Shown: positions 19,543-29,525, counted from the first letter of the stretch. The stretch is 64,000 nucleotides of DNA from Symbiodinium natans (GCA_905221605.1 CAJNDS010002290.1:981501-1045500); one strand, 5' to 3'. Notes: a model not told the origin generated them from the letters alone. Numbers and translations: made by a program.

Positions 19543-19715
19543 CACATGGTCAGTTCTCAAATGTATGGGTCCCTTTGTGGGTATCCTAAACCCTAAACCC
19601 TACACCCTAAACCCTGAACCCTAAACCCTAAACCTTAAACCCTAAACCCTAAACCCTAAACCCTAAACCCAAAACCCTAAACCCTAAACCCCTAAACCCT
19701 AAACCCTAAACCCGA
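19543..19715. mobile_element. Family J element opened by a CCCTAAA array
   Basis: ATGGTCAGTTCTCAAATGTA and TGGGTCCCTTTGTGGGTATCC match the left part of family J (read in segments), then the sequence turns at CCTAAA into about 17 CCCTAAA units up to 19715. In intact copies the same point reads GGGTACCCTAAATAAT or GGGTACCCTATTTAT, so the array starts from a resident CCCTAAA-like stretch. Confidence 0.6.
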
Positions 19716-19842
19716 AACCTCCCCTCCACCATATCAACAACTTGACCCGCCAGCCGCTGGAAACCGTGCCAGAGAAGAGCAGTGCCACAACGAAACGACA
19801 GTCTTTCCCTGCTTCGAGCGTTTTACGGAGGCATCTCCGGTT

Positions 19843-20155
19843 CAGGGTTTAGGGTTTAGGGTTTAGGGGCCTACCCCGATTGAGCACCCAAAACCAACTG
19901 CTTATTGCTTTGGGTGTTTAGGCTGCGTGGGGTCTAAGGTTTAGGGTCTCGGGTTTCAAGGCTTAGGGTTTGGACCAACAAAACCCCAACACCAAATCGC
20001 ATGATTGTGAGTTACGAGCCTTAATGCCAACCAAACCTCCAGCCCGAAAAAGCATTCACAAGCTCCTAGAGACAGAGCCCTGAGCCCTAACCCGCTTAGG
20101 GTTTAGGGTTTAGGGTTTCGGGTTTGGGGTTTGGGGTTTGGGGTTTGGGGTTTAC
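19843..20155 (+). repeat. Short TTTAGGG arrays
   Basis: Units at 19843-19868 and 20095-20155, the latter passing into TTTGGGG. Confidence 0.9.
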
Positions 20156-20279
20156 ATAAACTGCCGAACCGTTCTGCGTTGGAAGCTTTTGGCTTTGAGG
20201 CGCCTGGGGGACGGGGCGGGGTCGAGTGGGTTTAGTGGGTGTACGGCTGAGGGAAGTTTAGGGTTCAGTGGGTAGTTTA

Positions 20280-20580
20280 GGAACCCTAAACCCTAAACCC
20301 TAAACCCTAAGCCCTAAGCCCTAAGCCCTAAACCCTAAACCCTAAACCCTAAACCCTAAACCCTAAACCCTAAACTCTACTTTAGGGCTTTGTGTCTAGG
20401 AGTTGCCACAGCTTGCAGCCACTGGCTCGACATGCACCAGATGGGCCCTGAGCCGCACTGCAAATACCCCCCTTGAAACCCTCAATCCACTAAGCCCTTT
20501 TCGTCCCCTAAACCCTAAACCCTAAACCCTTAAACCCTAAGCCCCTAAACCCTAAGCCCTAAACTCAACATCAGCCCACT
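20280..20580 (-). repeat. CCCTAAA arrays
   Basis: About 13 units at 20282-20376, including three CCCTAAG, and eight at 20503-20575. Confidence 0.95.
20400..20460 (+). CDS. PPR-like exon island
   Basis: After GTCTAG|GA the frame reads VATACSHWLDMHQMGPEPHC, close to the middle and end of a pentatricopeptide repeat (Trp in helix B, Met, Gly, then Pro before the next repeat). The right boundary is not visible. Confidence 0.35.
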
Positions 20581-20599
20581 CCTTTCTAGCAGCACATCT

Positions 20600-21740
20600 T
20601 CCAGTCTATCTGAAGCCCTCAGCCCTGAACCCTAAACATCTCTCCCTGCCCAAACGATGTCTTCTCAGAACCCTGAAAGCTTAGATCCCAGAGTTGCTGT
20701 ACCCTTATCATCACCTGAAGACGTGCGTTCTCTGGCCTTAGCCCTCAAGCCATAGACTCCTCAAGATGCAATCCGAACCCCTGAACCGTAAGCCCGTAGC
20801 CCTAAACCCTCAACCCTAAACCCTCAGCCAAACCACCACCTTGCCAGCCACCAACCTCCATATAGATTAATCCAAGAGCCTCCAAAGCCACGGAACAGAG
20901 GGCTATGGCCGGCCATGTGCACTTCGGCTGACTTGCGTTGGGAGACTAGGTTTTACATGAGTGAACACAGTATCCAACTGATGTTCTCTACCTTTTCGTT
21001 ACCTTTATATCTTACTTCATGTTTTGGTACGGCTTGGGGTGCAGGCTTTTGGTTTTGGGTTTGGGTTCAGGGATCAGTTCTTCGGGTATTGAGTTGTGGG
21101 GCTTCAAGTCAAACCTGCGGTATTCTCGGCTGTTATATCTAAGTCGACGGGAACAGTAGCAGCAGCTCCCCAACCCCCCCCCCCCCCGCCCCCGCGTTTC
21201 CCGCACCCCCCAAACTCAACCCGCAACGCTGAAGCCTAAAACCCCCACCCTCTTAAGCCAAAATCCTGAAAACCCTGGACACCATAGACTCCTTCAGAAC
21301 TTAAAACAATCTCTTGTGTGCTTCGTGAAGCGCCCGAAATTAGGTCAGGGTGTAACGTTTGAGAGTGCAAGGTCAGGGTTCAGCACGGGATTCCGATTCC
21401 TCTTATAAAGAAGTTCACCTTTCAGAGGACCCGTTGTTTTTGTGAACAGCCCATGCCCATACATTCTCAATTGCGACAAGTACAGACACAGAGAGGGAGA
21501 GAGTCAGATATGTCAGCATTTTGGTTGTTGATCTTCGACCCGGTGTTGATCAACTTTGCGTCCTGGTCTAGGCCATGACTTGGAGGTTCAGGGGTAGTCA
21601 TGGCCCCAATTCTCACTGCGCTGATGAGTCCCCGAAATCCTCTACGTAGTTTATGAGTAGACTTCTAATCTCTACCCTAAGCTTACAACTTACACCCTAG
21701 CTCTGAACCTCCAAGTATCCACCCTACAGGACGCTAGAGC
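20600..21740. other. Region with few repeats and no supported gene
   Basis: Isolated CCCTAAA units at 20760-20825, a poly-C run at 21174-21187 and unique sequence. Open frames on both strands over 20915-21206 show no coding bias. Confidence 0.5.
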
Positions 21741-21835
21741 GTGTTCGCGCCCTCAACATTCCGAAGCCCAAAGCCCACAAGCCAAAGGGTCCACTCGCCG
21801 CTATACTTCAAGCCCAAACCAGAAACCCTAAACCG

Positions 21836-21938
21836 TAAACCCCCTAAACGCTACGACGCTCGCACCCTAACAGATGCTGAAGGCAACAGCTGGGACTCGT
21901 TGCCCCTAAGCCGGCGTCGCCGCCGCAGCCCTAAGTGA
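21836..21938 (+). CDS. Candidate C-terminal exon
   Basis: Follows a CCCTAAAC block and encodes PPKRYDARTLTDAEGNSWDS then LPLSRRRRRSPK and TGA at 21936-21938. The basic RRRRR tail suggests nuclear targeting or nucleic acid contact. No family is recognised, and the left boundary is unclear. Confidence 0.33.
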
Positions 21939-22039
21939 GAGACGATGCAGGCAGGATTGGAGTAGGGGGCAATCAAGGGTGTAGGGTTTAGGGTTTCGGA
22001 TTCAGGGTTCCGGGGTTTAGGGTTTACAGGTGTCGAGAG

Positions 22040-22865
22040 GTGTTGGAATCACGGTTGTGAACAGGGACGGGCCCAATTTGTTTTTCAGCTTTGCTTGAGG
22101 ACGCAATCGAGGTTTAGGGTTTAGCTTGATAGTCCCGGCTCTTTGCATCACGTGTGTGAAGGCAAACATGTAAGTGCAAAATCTACCTGCATATTCACTG
22201 CATCATACTAATGCCTTCATCCCCGAGCCACCTTAATCCTTAGACCTCTAGTTTAAGCCCTTAAACCCTTGAACTTCCGAGGGGGGCGGCACCCTCCCCA
22301 CCCTCTGGCCCCCCCTTCATCCCGAAACATCCCCGCTCTAAGCCGAAAATCTAAGCCCTGAGCCCTAAACCCAAGTCCTAGACTCCAAACCCAAAGCGCT
22401 AAGCCCTAAACCCTAAACCCGAAAACCAAGCAAGTGAACTGAAGAGGTGTCTCTGGGTTACACGCTGTCCGGCGATGCAGTCGGCGCAGCAGCTCGGTAA
22501 ACATGCCCGGGTCGCCACTGCGATGTTCCTTTGTACAAGTGACAGGGTTTAGGGTTTAGGGTTTAGGTGGGTACATGTGCAGTTGAACAAATTGATGCAC
22601 ATGTTGACAGATAAGAGAGAAATATGACAAGTCGCTTGCAGGGGGGTAGGGGGGGCACCGCCCGTCCCCCATCACCCCTCCCTTGCGAACATCGCACTCC
22701 GGTCCACGAAGCAGACTTTTGTATCATTGTAGAGTTCAGCGTAGGGTCCAGAATCCATGTTGTGCTGGATGCCTGGAGGCGGCAACCTGGGGGTATAGTC
22801 GCCTACAAGCGCACGGGCTGCGCATACTGAGCTGTACCAAGAAGCCTGGATTGTTTAGATCAACA
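22040..22865. other. Mixed unique DNA
   Basis: Degenerate CCCTAAA near 22340-22430, short TTTAGGG at 22545-22567 and open + frames at 22624-22904 with no recognisable domain. Confidence 0.45.
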
Positions 22866-22904
22866 TATGTGGGTGGTTCCGAAAATACGGGACCCCTAAC
22901 ATAG
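22866..22904. mobile_element. Family A fragment
   Basis: GTGGGTGGTTCCGAAAATAC and GGGACCCC correspond to a family A left end only. Confidence 0.5.
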
Positions 22905-23044
22905 AAGCCAAATCCCGGAGCACCCCCCGGAGCTCCAATCGCCTGTCGCCCTAAGCGCCAGTTTGGCTGCCAGATTACTCAGACGCCCGGTTGTGCCAAC
23001 ATGTCATTTTTGCTGAGGGCTCGGTTCTCGTGCAAACCCCTAGA

Positions 23045-23200
23045 CGCTATACCCCAAACCCTGAACCCTAAACACTAAACCCCAAGCCCCAAACCCCAAA
23101 CCCTAAACCCCAAACCCCAAACCCTAAACCCCAAACCCCAAACCCCAAACCCCAAACCCTAAACCCCAAACCCTCAACCCTAAACCCTAAACCCAAACCC
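23045..23200 (-). repeat. Mixed CCCCAAA/CCCTAAA array
   Basis: About 20 heptamers in which CCCCAAA predominates, a rarer local variant also seen at 35930-36010 and 52900-53262. Confidence 0.95.
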
Positions 23201-23207
23201 AACCAAG

Positions 23208-23275
23208 GCTTCTTCACAAGCTGGAGACTGGACAGGCCCCGCAGCTGCCACTTGCTCTCTGGGAAGCCTCCGAAT
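23208..23275 (+). CDS. Candidate C-terminal exon
   Basis: After CCAAG|G, directly downstream of a CCCTAAA-type array, the frame reads LLHKLETGQAPQLPLALWEA then SE and TAA. A second + frame is also open. Product unknown. Confidence 0.3.
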
Positions 23276-23429
23276 AAAGCCCGAAGCCCCGAAGCATGAA
23301 CTGAAAAAAAACCTTATACGGTTTAGGGTTCAGGTTTTAAAATTTAAGATTTAAAACATAGAATTTTACATTCAGGATTTAAAACAATATTAACTAGCAA
23401 AGATTACTTACCCCTTGACCAACAAACCC

Positions 23430-23468
23430 TACAGCAGCAGCAGCAGCATCATCATCATCATCAGCAAC
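23430..23468. repeat. CAG/CAT trinucleotide repeat
   Basis: CAG units pass directly into CAT units and back to CAG. The surrounding 23320-23750 is AT-rich and unique, with overlapping short open frames on both strands and no recognised product. Confidence 0.9.
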
Positions 23469-23834
23469 AGTTCTAACTGTGTCCGGGCCACAGGAATTGA
23501 GCCGTCCTGCCCTGCTCCTGTTTTGTATAGGTTGCTTACTGATCTTACGTTTGGTTGGCCGGGAATGAAGAGATTGGGTACTATTGTTTCTGCTACAGCG
23601 ATCTTTGCTACTGTATTCGTCCAAGAATTCAGACCATGATTACCGGTACCAAGATCATGATGATTGTTAGACCATCCATTACCATATTTCCTAGAACTCT
23701 TTCTTGCTTTCTTGTTCTTACTTCTATTCCTAAACCCTATATAAACCCCAAACCCTAAACCCTAAACCCGGCCAGGGCCAGGCACAGTTAGGGCTTTTAA
23801 GGGTTGTGCGTCATGGCCCTCAAGCCCTGAGGTG

Positions 23835-24162
23835 CCAAAGGGGTTTGAGGGGTTTAAGGGGTTTACAGGGTTTAGAGGGTTTAGAGGGTTTGTAAGAGGG
23901 TTTGTAGGAGGGTTTCTAGGGCTTATAGGGTTTATAGGGTTTTGAAGGTTTATAGGGTTTGTAGGGTTTGTAGGGTTTAGAGGGTTTATAGGGTTCATAG
24001 GGTTTGGAGGGTTTAGAGGGTTTAGAGGGTTTAGAGGGTTTGTAGAGTTTAGAGGGTTCAGAGGGTTCAGAGGGTTTAGAGGGTTTAGAGAGTTTAGAGG
24101 GTTTAGAGGGTTTACAGGGTTTATAGGGTTTCTAGGGTTTATAGGGTTTATAGGGTTTAGGG
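23835..24162 (+). repeat. Nonamer arrays TTTAGAGGG / TTTATAGGG
   Basis: About 35 nine-base units, a telomere unit with two added bases. Because nine is a multiple of three, they keep a minus-strand frame open (NPLNPLNP), which is not taken as a gene. Confidence 0.95.
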
Positions 24163-24245
24163 TCCACACCCCCATCTGGACCTTGTAGCAATCCAACCGC
24201 GGGGCTCTAGATTCTAGGCTCTAGGAGGTCGGCTTGCCACTTTAC

Positions 24246-24350
24246 ACCCCAAAAAAGTTGGAAACCTTTTCTAAGGACAAATAGTGCTGGGATTCCCTAT
24301 ACTTTACTCAATTAGGGATTGAGGCTATTGAGTTTCCAACTTTTTTGGCT
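24246..24350. mobile_element. Family L inverted-repeat element, copy 2
   Basis: Left CCCCAAAAAAGTTGGAAACC and right GAGTTTCCAACTTTTTTGG are inverted, as in 9276-9380. Confidence 0.65.
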
Positions 24351-24414
24351 TCTACGCAAGGCTTTGTGGTTGGTGGCCTGTTGCACCTCAATTTGTTTTT
24401 TTCATAATCTCTGG

Positions 24415-24472
24415 GGGTTCAGGGTTCAGGGTTTAGGGGTTTGGGGTTTAGGGTTTAGGGTTTAGGGTTTGG
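24415..24472 (+). repeat. TTTAGGG array
   Basis: Seven to eight units with TTTGGGG variants and a final G run. Confidence 0.9.
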
Positions 24473-24495
24473 GGGGGGTTATTTCCACCGCCGAG

Positions 24496-24582
24496 CAGGC
24501 AGACATCGTAGACTTCACCCAGCACCTCTCAGCCAAAGCGAAGTGCCCCGACTCGGTAGTTCTGGTGTTCTTACATTCTTGG
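24496..24582 (+). CDS. Candidate exon between telomeric arrays
   Basis: Frame reads QADIVDFTQHLSAKAKCPDS then VVLVFLHSW, ending TCTTGG|GTTTAGG where the donor would be the first bases of a TTTAGGG array. The VVLVFLHS strand faintly recalls the strand before the catalytic His of caspase-like folds, but with no other support this is only noted. Confidence 0.4.
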
Positions 24583-24622
24583 GTTTAGGGTTTGGGGTTT
24601 AGGGTTTAGGATTTAGGGGTTG
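24583..24622 (+). repeat. TTTAGGG array, then poly-C/A tracts
   Basis: Five units; at 24669-24697 poly-C gives way to poly-A. 24700-25060 holds minus-strand open frames without coding bias or known domains. Confidence 0.85.
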
Positions 24623-25264
24623 AAGTTTTTTTGGGCTTCGCGTATCCTGCAAGAGGTCCCCGAACCTCCCCCCCCCCCCGCCCCCCCAAAAAAATTTCCA
24701 CCTAAGAATGTTTCCCCTCAAAAAAATAAGTTGTAGGGGAGGTGGTGGGGGGCCCAGCGTTTAGGTGGTGCTGGGGCCTGACGGTGGTAGGGGGAGGTAC
24801 GGGTGACAGGGGCGTGCTTTTGTTTCTCTGACTGCCTTGACGGCCCGGGCACGACGCCGATGGAGGTGGTAAAAAGTTTCTGCTTGAGCTTTTAAACATC
24901 CGCATTTTTGAACATGGTCACCGTAGTACTTCAGGCCTGAGATTGGTCTTAAGGGCCGGGGGGTGTGTGGCGCAGTTTGCTCTTGTTGTTCAGTGGGGCC
25001 TTGTTTGGGGGCGTACCTTCGGCTGATCCTATGAGAAAACTTGTATCTGCCCAAGTTGAGAAGTTTTTCTGCCTTGACTGTGGAGAAGTCATGTGGTGTC
25101 CAGCCAAGACAGAACTACAGCACCTCAGCCCTAGTCCCTAGACCCATCAAGATCTCCTACACCCTGAACCTTTTACGTTAAAGTCAATGAAGCCCCAAAC
25201 CCTGGCCCGACACCCGCAGCCAAGAAGCCTGTAAGCCCTAACACCCTAACCCTAGACCCTCCCC

Positions 25265-25302
25265 CTAAACCCCAAACCCTAAACCCTAAACCCTAAACCC
25301 TG
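25265..25302 (-). repeat. CCCTAAA array before a PPR-like exon
   Basis: Five units ending four bases before AG|G of the exon at 25307. Confidence 0.9.
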
Positions 25303-25306
25303 TGAG

Positions 25307-25376
25307 GCAAGTGGCATGGCAAGCCGCACTGCAGTCCGTCGCCGACTTGAGGCAGGTGGGCCTGTTGCTCGGATGC
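25307..25376 (+). CDS. PPR-like exon island
   Basis: After CTGTGAG|G the frame reads QVAWQAALQSVADLRQVGLL then LGC. The W-x-x-A-L-x-x-x-x-x-L pattern is that of helix B of pentatricopeptide repeats. It runs into a family A element (TTTGGGGGCTTCCG), so the donor should lie at 25365-25378. Confidence 0.42.
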
Positions 25377-25558
25377 CATTTGGGGGCTTCCGAAAATAAG
25401 GGACCCTAAACCCTAAACCCTAAACCCTAAACCCTAAACCCTATAAGCCCTAAAGCCTAAACCCTAAACCAAAAGCATGTTACGTAGTTCCTTTAAATAG
25501 TAGGATTTATTTATAAGACGGACTCCCATAAGGTACCCCTGATTTCGGAATACTGTAC
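25377..25558. mobile_element. Family A element opened by a CCCTAAA array
   Basis: The left end GGGGGCTTCCGAAAATAAGG (25383-25402) and the right end GGTACCCCTGATTTCGGAAT (25537-25556) are inverted. Between them about ten CCCTAAA/CCTAAAG units replace the usual centre from ACCCTAAACC onward. Confidence 0.65.
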
Positions 25559-25609
25559 CCCATTTCTCCATTTCTACGCTGGGTCTACTCTGCAAGCTTC
25601 ACGCAGAGA

Positions 25610-25882
25610 ATGAACAAACTTGGCCCTTGGGAGATTTTTATCTGTCCCCTTCTTGAGTTTGAAAGGATCATTTTTAGGAAGACCTATTGTGATCAGAGGG
25701 TTTGTTTTGGAACGCTGTCGTCCGATATGGGCCTTGTTGACCCTGGTGCCAGCCTTCTTGTTGCTATTGCTGGGAAGGAATGTGTAGGAATCATGAGAAC
25801 AACCATTCCTTCACTCCCTACAAAGGACATTGACGCGACTCATGCCAGCTCTTGGAGAAACAGAGCCCTGGTTTTGTGCTGA
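25610..25882 (+). CDS. Unassigned open reading frame
   Basis: A 90-codon + frame in repeat-free DNA starts MNKLGPWEIFICPLLEFERI and includes LVDPGASLLVAIAGKECVGI. Codon use is only moderately biased. It could be an exon or a decayed element gene. No domain is recognised. Confidence 0.3.
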   Translation: MNKLGPWEIFICPLLEFERIIFRKTYCDQRVCFGTLSSDMGLVDPGASLLVAIAGKECVGIMRTTIPSLPTKDIDATHASSWRNRALVLC

Positions 25883-25974
25883 CGGTATTGGCCTGGGAGC
25901 AGGGTACTGACCGAAGCCTAGAGCCTCGACCATCTGCTTTCTCCGATGGCTATGCTCTACGAAGTCCGTCCAGC

Positions 25975-26335
25975 CTTCCCTTAACCCTAAACTCTAAACC
26001 CGAAACCCTAAACCCTAAACCACTAGTTTGTTCTGGTCCTATCTCTTGGACAAGAGATACAGCTGCAGCCAGCTCGTGCTGCCTGAACTAAACTGCCCTG
26101 AACTGAACTGGCCTGGAGCCCTCAATCCCTCCAGTAAACATGAGTCATTGAGTCCACATCTACACCCTAAATTCCCCAAACCCCTGAACCCTACGTCGCC
26201 CCCTCCCCCCCCCCCCCCCCCCCCCCCCCCCCTCAAAAAAATCCTAAACCTCGCCACAGCCCCAACCCCAAACCCCAAACCCCAAACCCAAACCCCAAAC
26301 CCCAAACCCTAAACCCCCCTCCCCCCCCCCCCTCT
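25975..26335. repeat. CCCTAAA/CCCCAAA units and two poly-C runs
   Basis: CCCTAAA units at 25983-26022, poly-C at 26201-26232, CCCCAAA units at 26262-26316 and poly-C at 26315-26332. The Pro- or Gly-rich open frames here are artefacts of the runs. Confidence 0.9.
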
Positions 26336-26488
26336 TCCACCATCCCGTCCGAACCCGAGGCTGCCAGACACCATCGTCTTTAACGTCGCCGGCCGCGCCT
26401 GTGCGGGCGGCACCCAGCGCAGCCTGGCAGTGCCAGTTGAAGCGGCTTTTCATCTTATAATTGAAGTGCTTCTTGAATATACATATAA

Positions 26489-26543
26489 TATAAACTCTAT
26501 ATATATATATATACATATTATGTATATATATATATAGAGTTTA
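26489..26543. repeat. AT-rich perfect palindrome
   Basis: TAAACTCTATATATATATAT and its inverted copy, ending ATATATATAGAGTTTA, flank CATATTATG. Arms of about 24 bp could extrude as a cruciform. Confidence 0.85.
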
Positions 26544-26609
26544 TCGATCTGTGATTATCTGTGTAGATTTGAAAAAGTAAATGCTACTTCTACTAGATTG
26601 AACTTGGCA

Positions 26610-26690
26610 GGCCAACTCTAAACCCTACACCCTAAACCCTAAAAACTAAACCCTAAACCCTAAACCCTGAACCCTACACCCTAAACCCCA
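26610..26690 (-). repeat. CCCTAAA array
   Basis: About ten units with ACACCCT and AAAACTA variants, ending 15 bp before a PPR-like exon. Confidence 0.9.
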
Positions 26691-26704
26691 AGAGTCATCC
26701 CAAG

Positions 26705-26784
26705 GCCACCGCCAGGCAGCACCTGGTTCTTGGACTCATGCCCTTCACCTCCTGCACACGGAGCGCCCGAGCGGCAGCTGATGT
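26705..26784 (+). CDS. PPR-like exon island
   Basis: Acceptor CCCAAG|G. The frame reads HRQAAPGSWTHALHLLHTER then PSGS, with G-x-W-x-x-A-L-x-L-L typical of pentatricopeptide helix B. A second + frame (ATARQHLVLGLMPF) is also open, lowering certainty. A TTTAGGG array follows at 26812. Confidence 0.35.
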
Positions 26785-26811
26785 AACTTTAGGTGCCACC
26801 TTTGGGGCTTC

Positions 26812-26890
26812 ATAGGTTTAGGGTTTAGGGTTTAGGGTTTAGGGTTTAGGGTTTAGGGTTTAGGGTTTAGGGTTTAGGGTTTAGGGTTTA
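26812..26890 (+). repeat. TTTAGGG array
   Basis: About 11 perfect units. 26891-27200 is unique with no supported gene. Confidence 0.97.
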
Positions 26891-27241
26891 GCGCCATCTG
26901 AAACTTAATGCTCCAAAACGCGTCCATGCTGTCTCGCCGGTTGGTTCTCAGCAAGTCTTTCCACCTTGCTGGTCTCCATACACACGCACAGCTGCCTAAG
27001 ACAGGAGCCTAAATGAGTACCAATGCAACTCGATAAAGTTCAAGCATCAACAGAGCTACATGCCCCCTATATCATCGGTTCCCCCCTTATTGCAGGCATG
27101 ACCAGCTGAGACGTGTTGGAATGTTCAGAGTGCCCCAGGCCTGCTCATTGGGATTGCGCCTTCCGTGAATCGTGTCTCCTGACTTGAGCGTGCCTGTAAG
27201 CCCTAAACCCTAAGCCCGAAACCCTAAACCCCACCCCCGAG

Positions 27242-27288
27242 GCTGCCCATGCAGCGATTGGAGCCTGATGCAGTCAGCCACGATGCTG
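27242..27288 (+). CDS. PPR-like exon island
   Basis: Acceptor CCCGAG|G after CCCTAAACCCC and donor GCTG|GTTTAC. The frame reads LPMQRLEPDAVSHDA, close to the joint between repeats (M-x-x-x-x-L-E-P-D-x-V-S-x-x-A). One base leads and one base remains, so removal would keep a constant phase. Confidence 0.45.
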
Positions 27289-27297
27289 GTTTACAGT

Positions 27298-27465
27298 TCA
27301 GGGTTCAGGGTTTCGGGATACTTTTCAGGGTTTAGGGTTTAGGGTTTATAGGGTTTCGGGTTTATAGGGTTTAGGGTTTAGGGTTTAGGGTTTAGGGTTT
27401 AGGGTTTAGGGTTTAGGGTTTAGGGGCCCTCTTTTCAGGGTTTAGGGTCTAGGGTTTGTAGGGTT
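27298..27465 (+). repeat. TTTAGGG array
   Basis: About 17 units with TTTATAGGG insertions and a GGCCCTC break at 27424. Confidence 0.95.
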
Positions 27466-27747
27466 GTTTTCATTCGGGTCAGCCGAGGAGAGTGTGTGTT
27501 CTCGGGGAAGAGGGTGTAACCCTACCTTGAAACCCTAAACCCAAACTAAATCCGAAACCCTAACTCCTAAATCCTACTAGTATGCCCTAAACCCTAAACC
27601 CTACACCCGAAACCCCAAACAAACCCCAAGACCCTACCCCCGAACAGTCCGTGTTGGTGGCACCACACGGATCGGACCTGAGGCGCTCGATCTAGGCAGC
27701 ACACCCCTCTCAACCCTTCCACTAGGGTTTAGGGTTTAGCATTTTCT

Positions 27748-27772
27748 TCCCCTAAGGGCCCATGTACCTCAG
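27748..27772. mobile_element. Family D fragment
   Basis: CCCCTAAGGGCCCATGTACC matches the left end of family D. Confidence 0.4.
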
Positions 27773-27823
27773 CAGCTGAGACCCCTACAGCCTGAACCCT
27801 GAAGAAACATGATCCCTGTACTC

Positions 27824-28128
27824 GAAAAACCCTAAACCCTAAACCCTAAACCCTAAACCCTAAACCCTAAACCCTAAACCCTAAACCCTAAACCCTAAAC
27901 CCTAAACCCTAAACCCTAAACCCTAAACCCTAAACCCTAAACCCTAAACCCTAAACCTGAACCCAAAACCTTAAATCCTATAAACCCTTCGCCAAGGCTT
28001 CGGCACGGCGACGTCGGCACTCCGGACCGGAGGCTTGCTCCGTGATTTCGTCTGAGGTTTATGGATTTGGGGTTTAGGGTTTAGGGTTTAGGGTTTAGGG
28101 TTTAGGGTTTAGGGTTTAGGGTTTAGGA
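27824..28128. repeat. CCCTAAA array then TTTAGGG array around an 80 bp island
   Basis: About 19 CCCTAAA units (27827-27957), a GC-rich island (27980-28055) and eight TTTAGGG units (28072-28128). The island has no certain frame. Confidence 0.95.
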
Positions 28129-28469
28129 AATTAAGGGAGTGAAAAGAGGGACCCTTATAAGGGACTTCAGGGGGTTCTGTGGGTTTTTTTTTAGGGGCTA
28201 CTTGGGTATATAGAGACTATATAAGGCATGTGTACGGGTTGTATAGGGGAATAAGATTAGGGTCTCTTCTAGGGGTCCCTCCTTCACCCCTTAAGGCTAT
28301 ATATCGGAGGGCGTATCGTAACGGGATGTAGCGCTCAGATACGTACCGAAGAACTTCTTGAAGTCCTGCCTTAAGTGTTTCGGGTGGAGCGCTTAGGGTT
28401 CAGGGCGTACTTGCAGGTTCATTCCCAATTTTCGGTAGGGTTTGAGAGGGTTTATAAGATAAGTATAGT

Positions 28470-28975
28470 TGTCATGCTTAGAACCCTCAACCCTAAACCC
28501 TACTTCTAACTACCCAAGAATGGACAAGAAGAAGGCTGGGCATTCCAAATCTTAACCTTTGTAGAACCCTAATTCCCTAAAGCCAACAACCTCCAACTGC
28601 CCAACCCCGACCCTTTGTAACCCCTAGAAACCCTACAAGACCCCATGAGCAAAAAACGCTATGAAAGCCCAAAAACTCCTCGTAAAAAACCCTAAGTTAC
28701 CATGAAGCCCTCTGAACCCTCAACCCTACACCCTAAGGCAAGCCCTAAACCCTATGAACCCTAAAACCCCAGGAAAACCCTATGTGAAAACCCTATGAAA
28801 AGCCTATGAAAAGCGTATGAAAAGCCAATGAAAACCCTGCGAAAACCCAGCGAAACCCTATGAGAACCCCATGAAAACCCTCTGAAAACCCTCTGAAAAC
28901 CCTCCGAAAACCCTCCGAAAACCCTAAACCCTAAACCCTAAACCCTAAACCCTAAACCCTAAACCCTAAACCCTG
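28470..28975 (-). repeat. Degenerate CCCTAAA/CCCTATGAAAA series ending in a clean array
   Basis: From 28740 the unit drifts to about ten bases (ACCCTATGAAA, ACCCTCTGAAA, ACCCTCCGAAA), then returns to seven clean CCCTAAA at 28922-28973. Confidence 0.9.
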
Positions 28976-28985
28976 AAGCGGCAAG

Positions 28986-29079
28986 GCCGGGCCGATGAGG
29001 CCTCGCGCTACCTCGCCGATCTCGCAGCGGCCTCCCTTCGCCCGGGGCTGACGTCGCACAACACCGCGCCTGGGTCAGC
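28986..29079 (+). CDS. PPR-like exon island
   Basis: Acceptor GGCAAG|G just after the CCCTAAA array and donor TCAGC|GTTGTAG at the next TTTAGGG array. The frame, with almost only G/C third positions, reads RADEASRYLADLAAASLRPG then LTSHNTAPGS: helix B (DEA-x-x-x-L-x-x-L), the R-P-G-L-T-S linker and the next repeat's H-N-T. One of the clearest PPR-like islands. Confidence 0.55.
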
Positions 29080-29082
29080 GTT

Positions 29083-29525
29083 GTAGGGTTTAGGGTTTGG
29101 GGTTTAGGGTTTCGGGTTTAGGGTTTAGGGTTTAGGGTTTAGTGTTTTGGGTTTACGGTTTAGGGTTTAGTGTTTAGGGTTTAGGGTTTAGGGTCTAGGG
29201 TTTAGGGTTTAGGGTTTAGTGTTTAGGGTTTCGGGGTTAGCGTTTAGGGTTCAGGGTTGAGGGTTCAAAGTTCTGGGTGTGGGGTTTCGTTAATCTTTCG
29301 GGTTTGGGGTTTGGGGCCTTCGGGTTCGATACTTAGGCTCAGTTGTTTTTTCTTTCGCGTTTAGGGCTCAGGCTTTCATACTTAGAGGGTTTGGGGCTCA
29401 ATCTTTATGAGTGTTTGGGTTGAGGGTTTCGGGTTTAGGGCTTGGGGTTTCATTAGGGTTGAAGGTTTAGGGCTTACGGTTTAGGGTTTGGGGTTTAGGG
29501 TTTAGGGTATGCCTTCGCGTTTCCT
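29083..29525 (+). repeat. TTTAGGG arrays with many variants
   Basis: Dense array at 29083-29265 (TTTCGGG, TTTAGTG, TTTACGG variants), then degenerate units to 29525. Confidence 0.92.

Noticed and set aside
23762-24196. 144-codon minus-strand frame of NPLNPLNP repeats
   Set aside because: Produced by nine-base telomere variants, which preserve frame. No start context, domain or non-repeat coding sequence.
24496-24582. Caspase-like domain from VVLVFLHSW
   Set aside because: A single strand-like motif of nine residues with no catalytic Cys region nearby is not enough.
26039-26516. Gly- or Pro-rich open frames
   Set aside because: Caused by poly-C/poly-G runs and CCCCAAA units.
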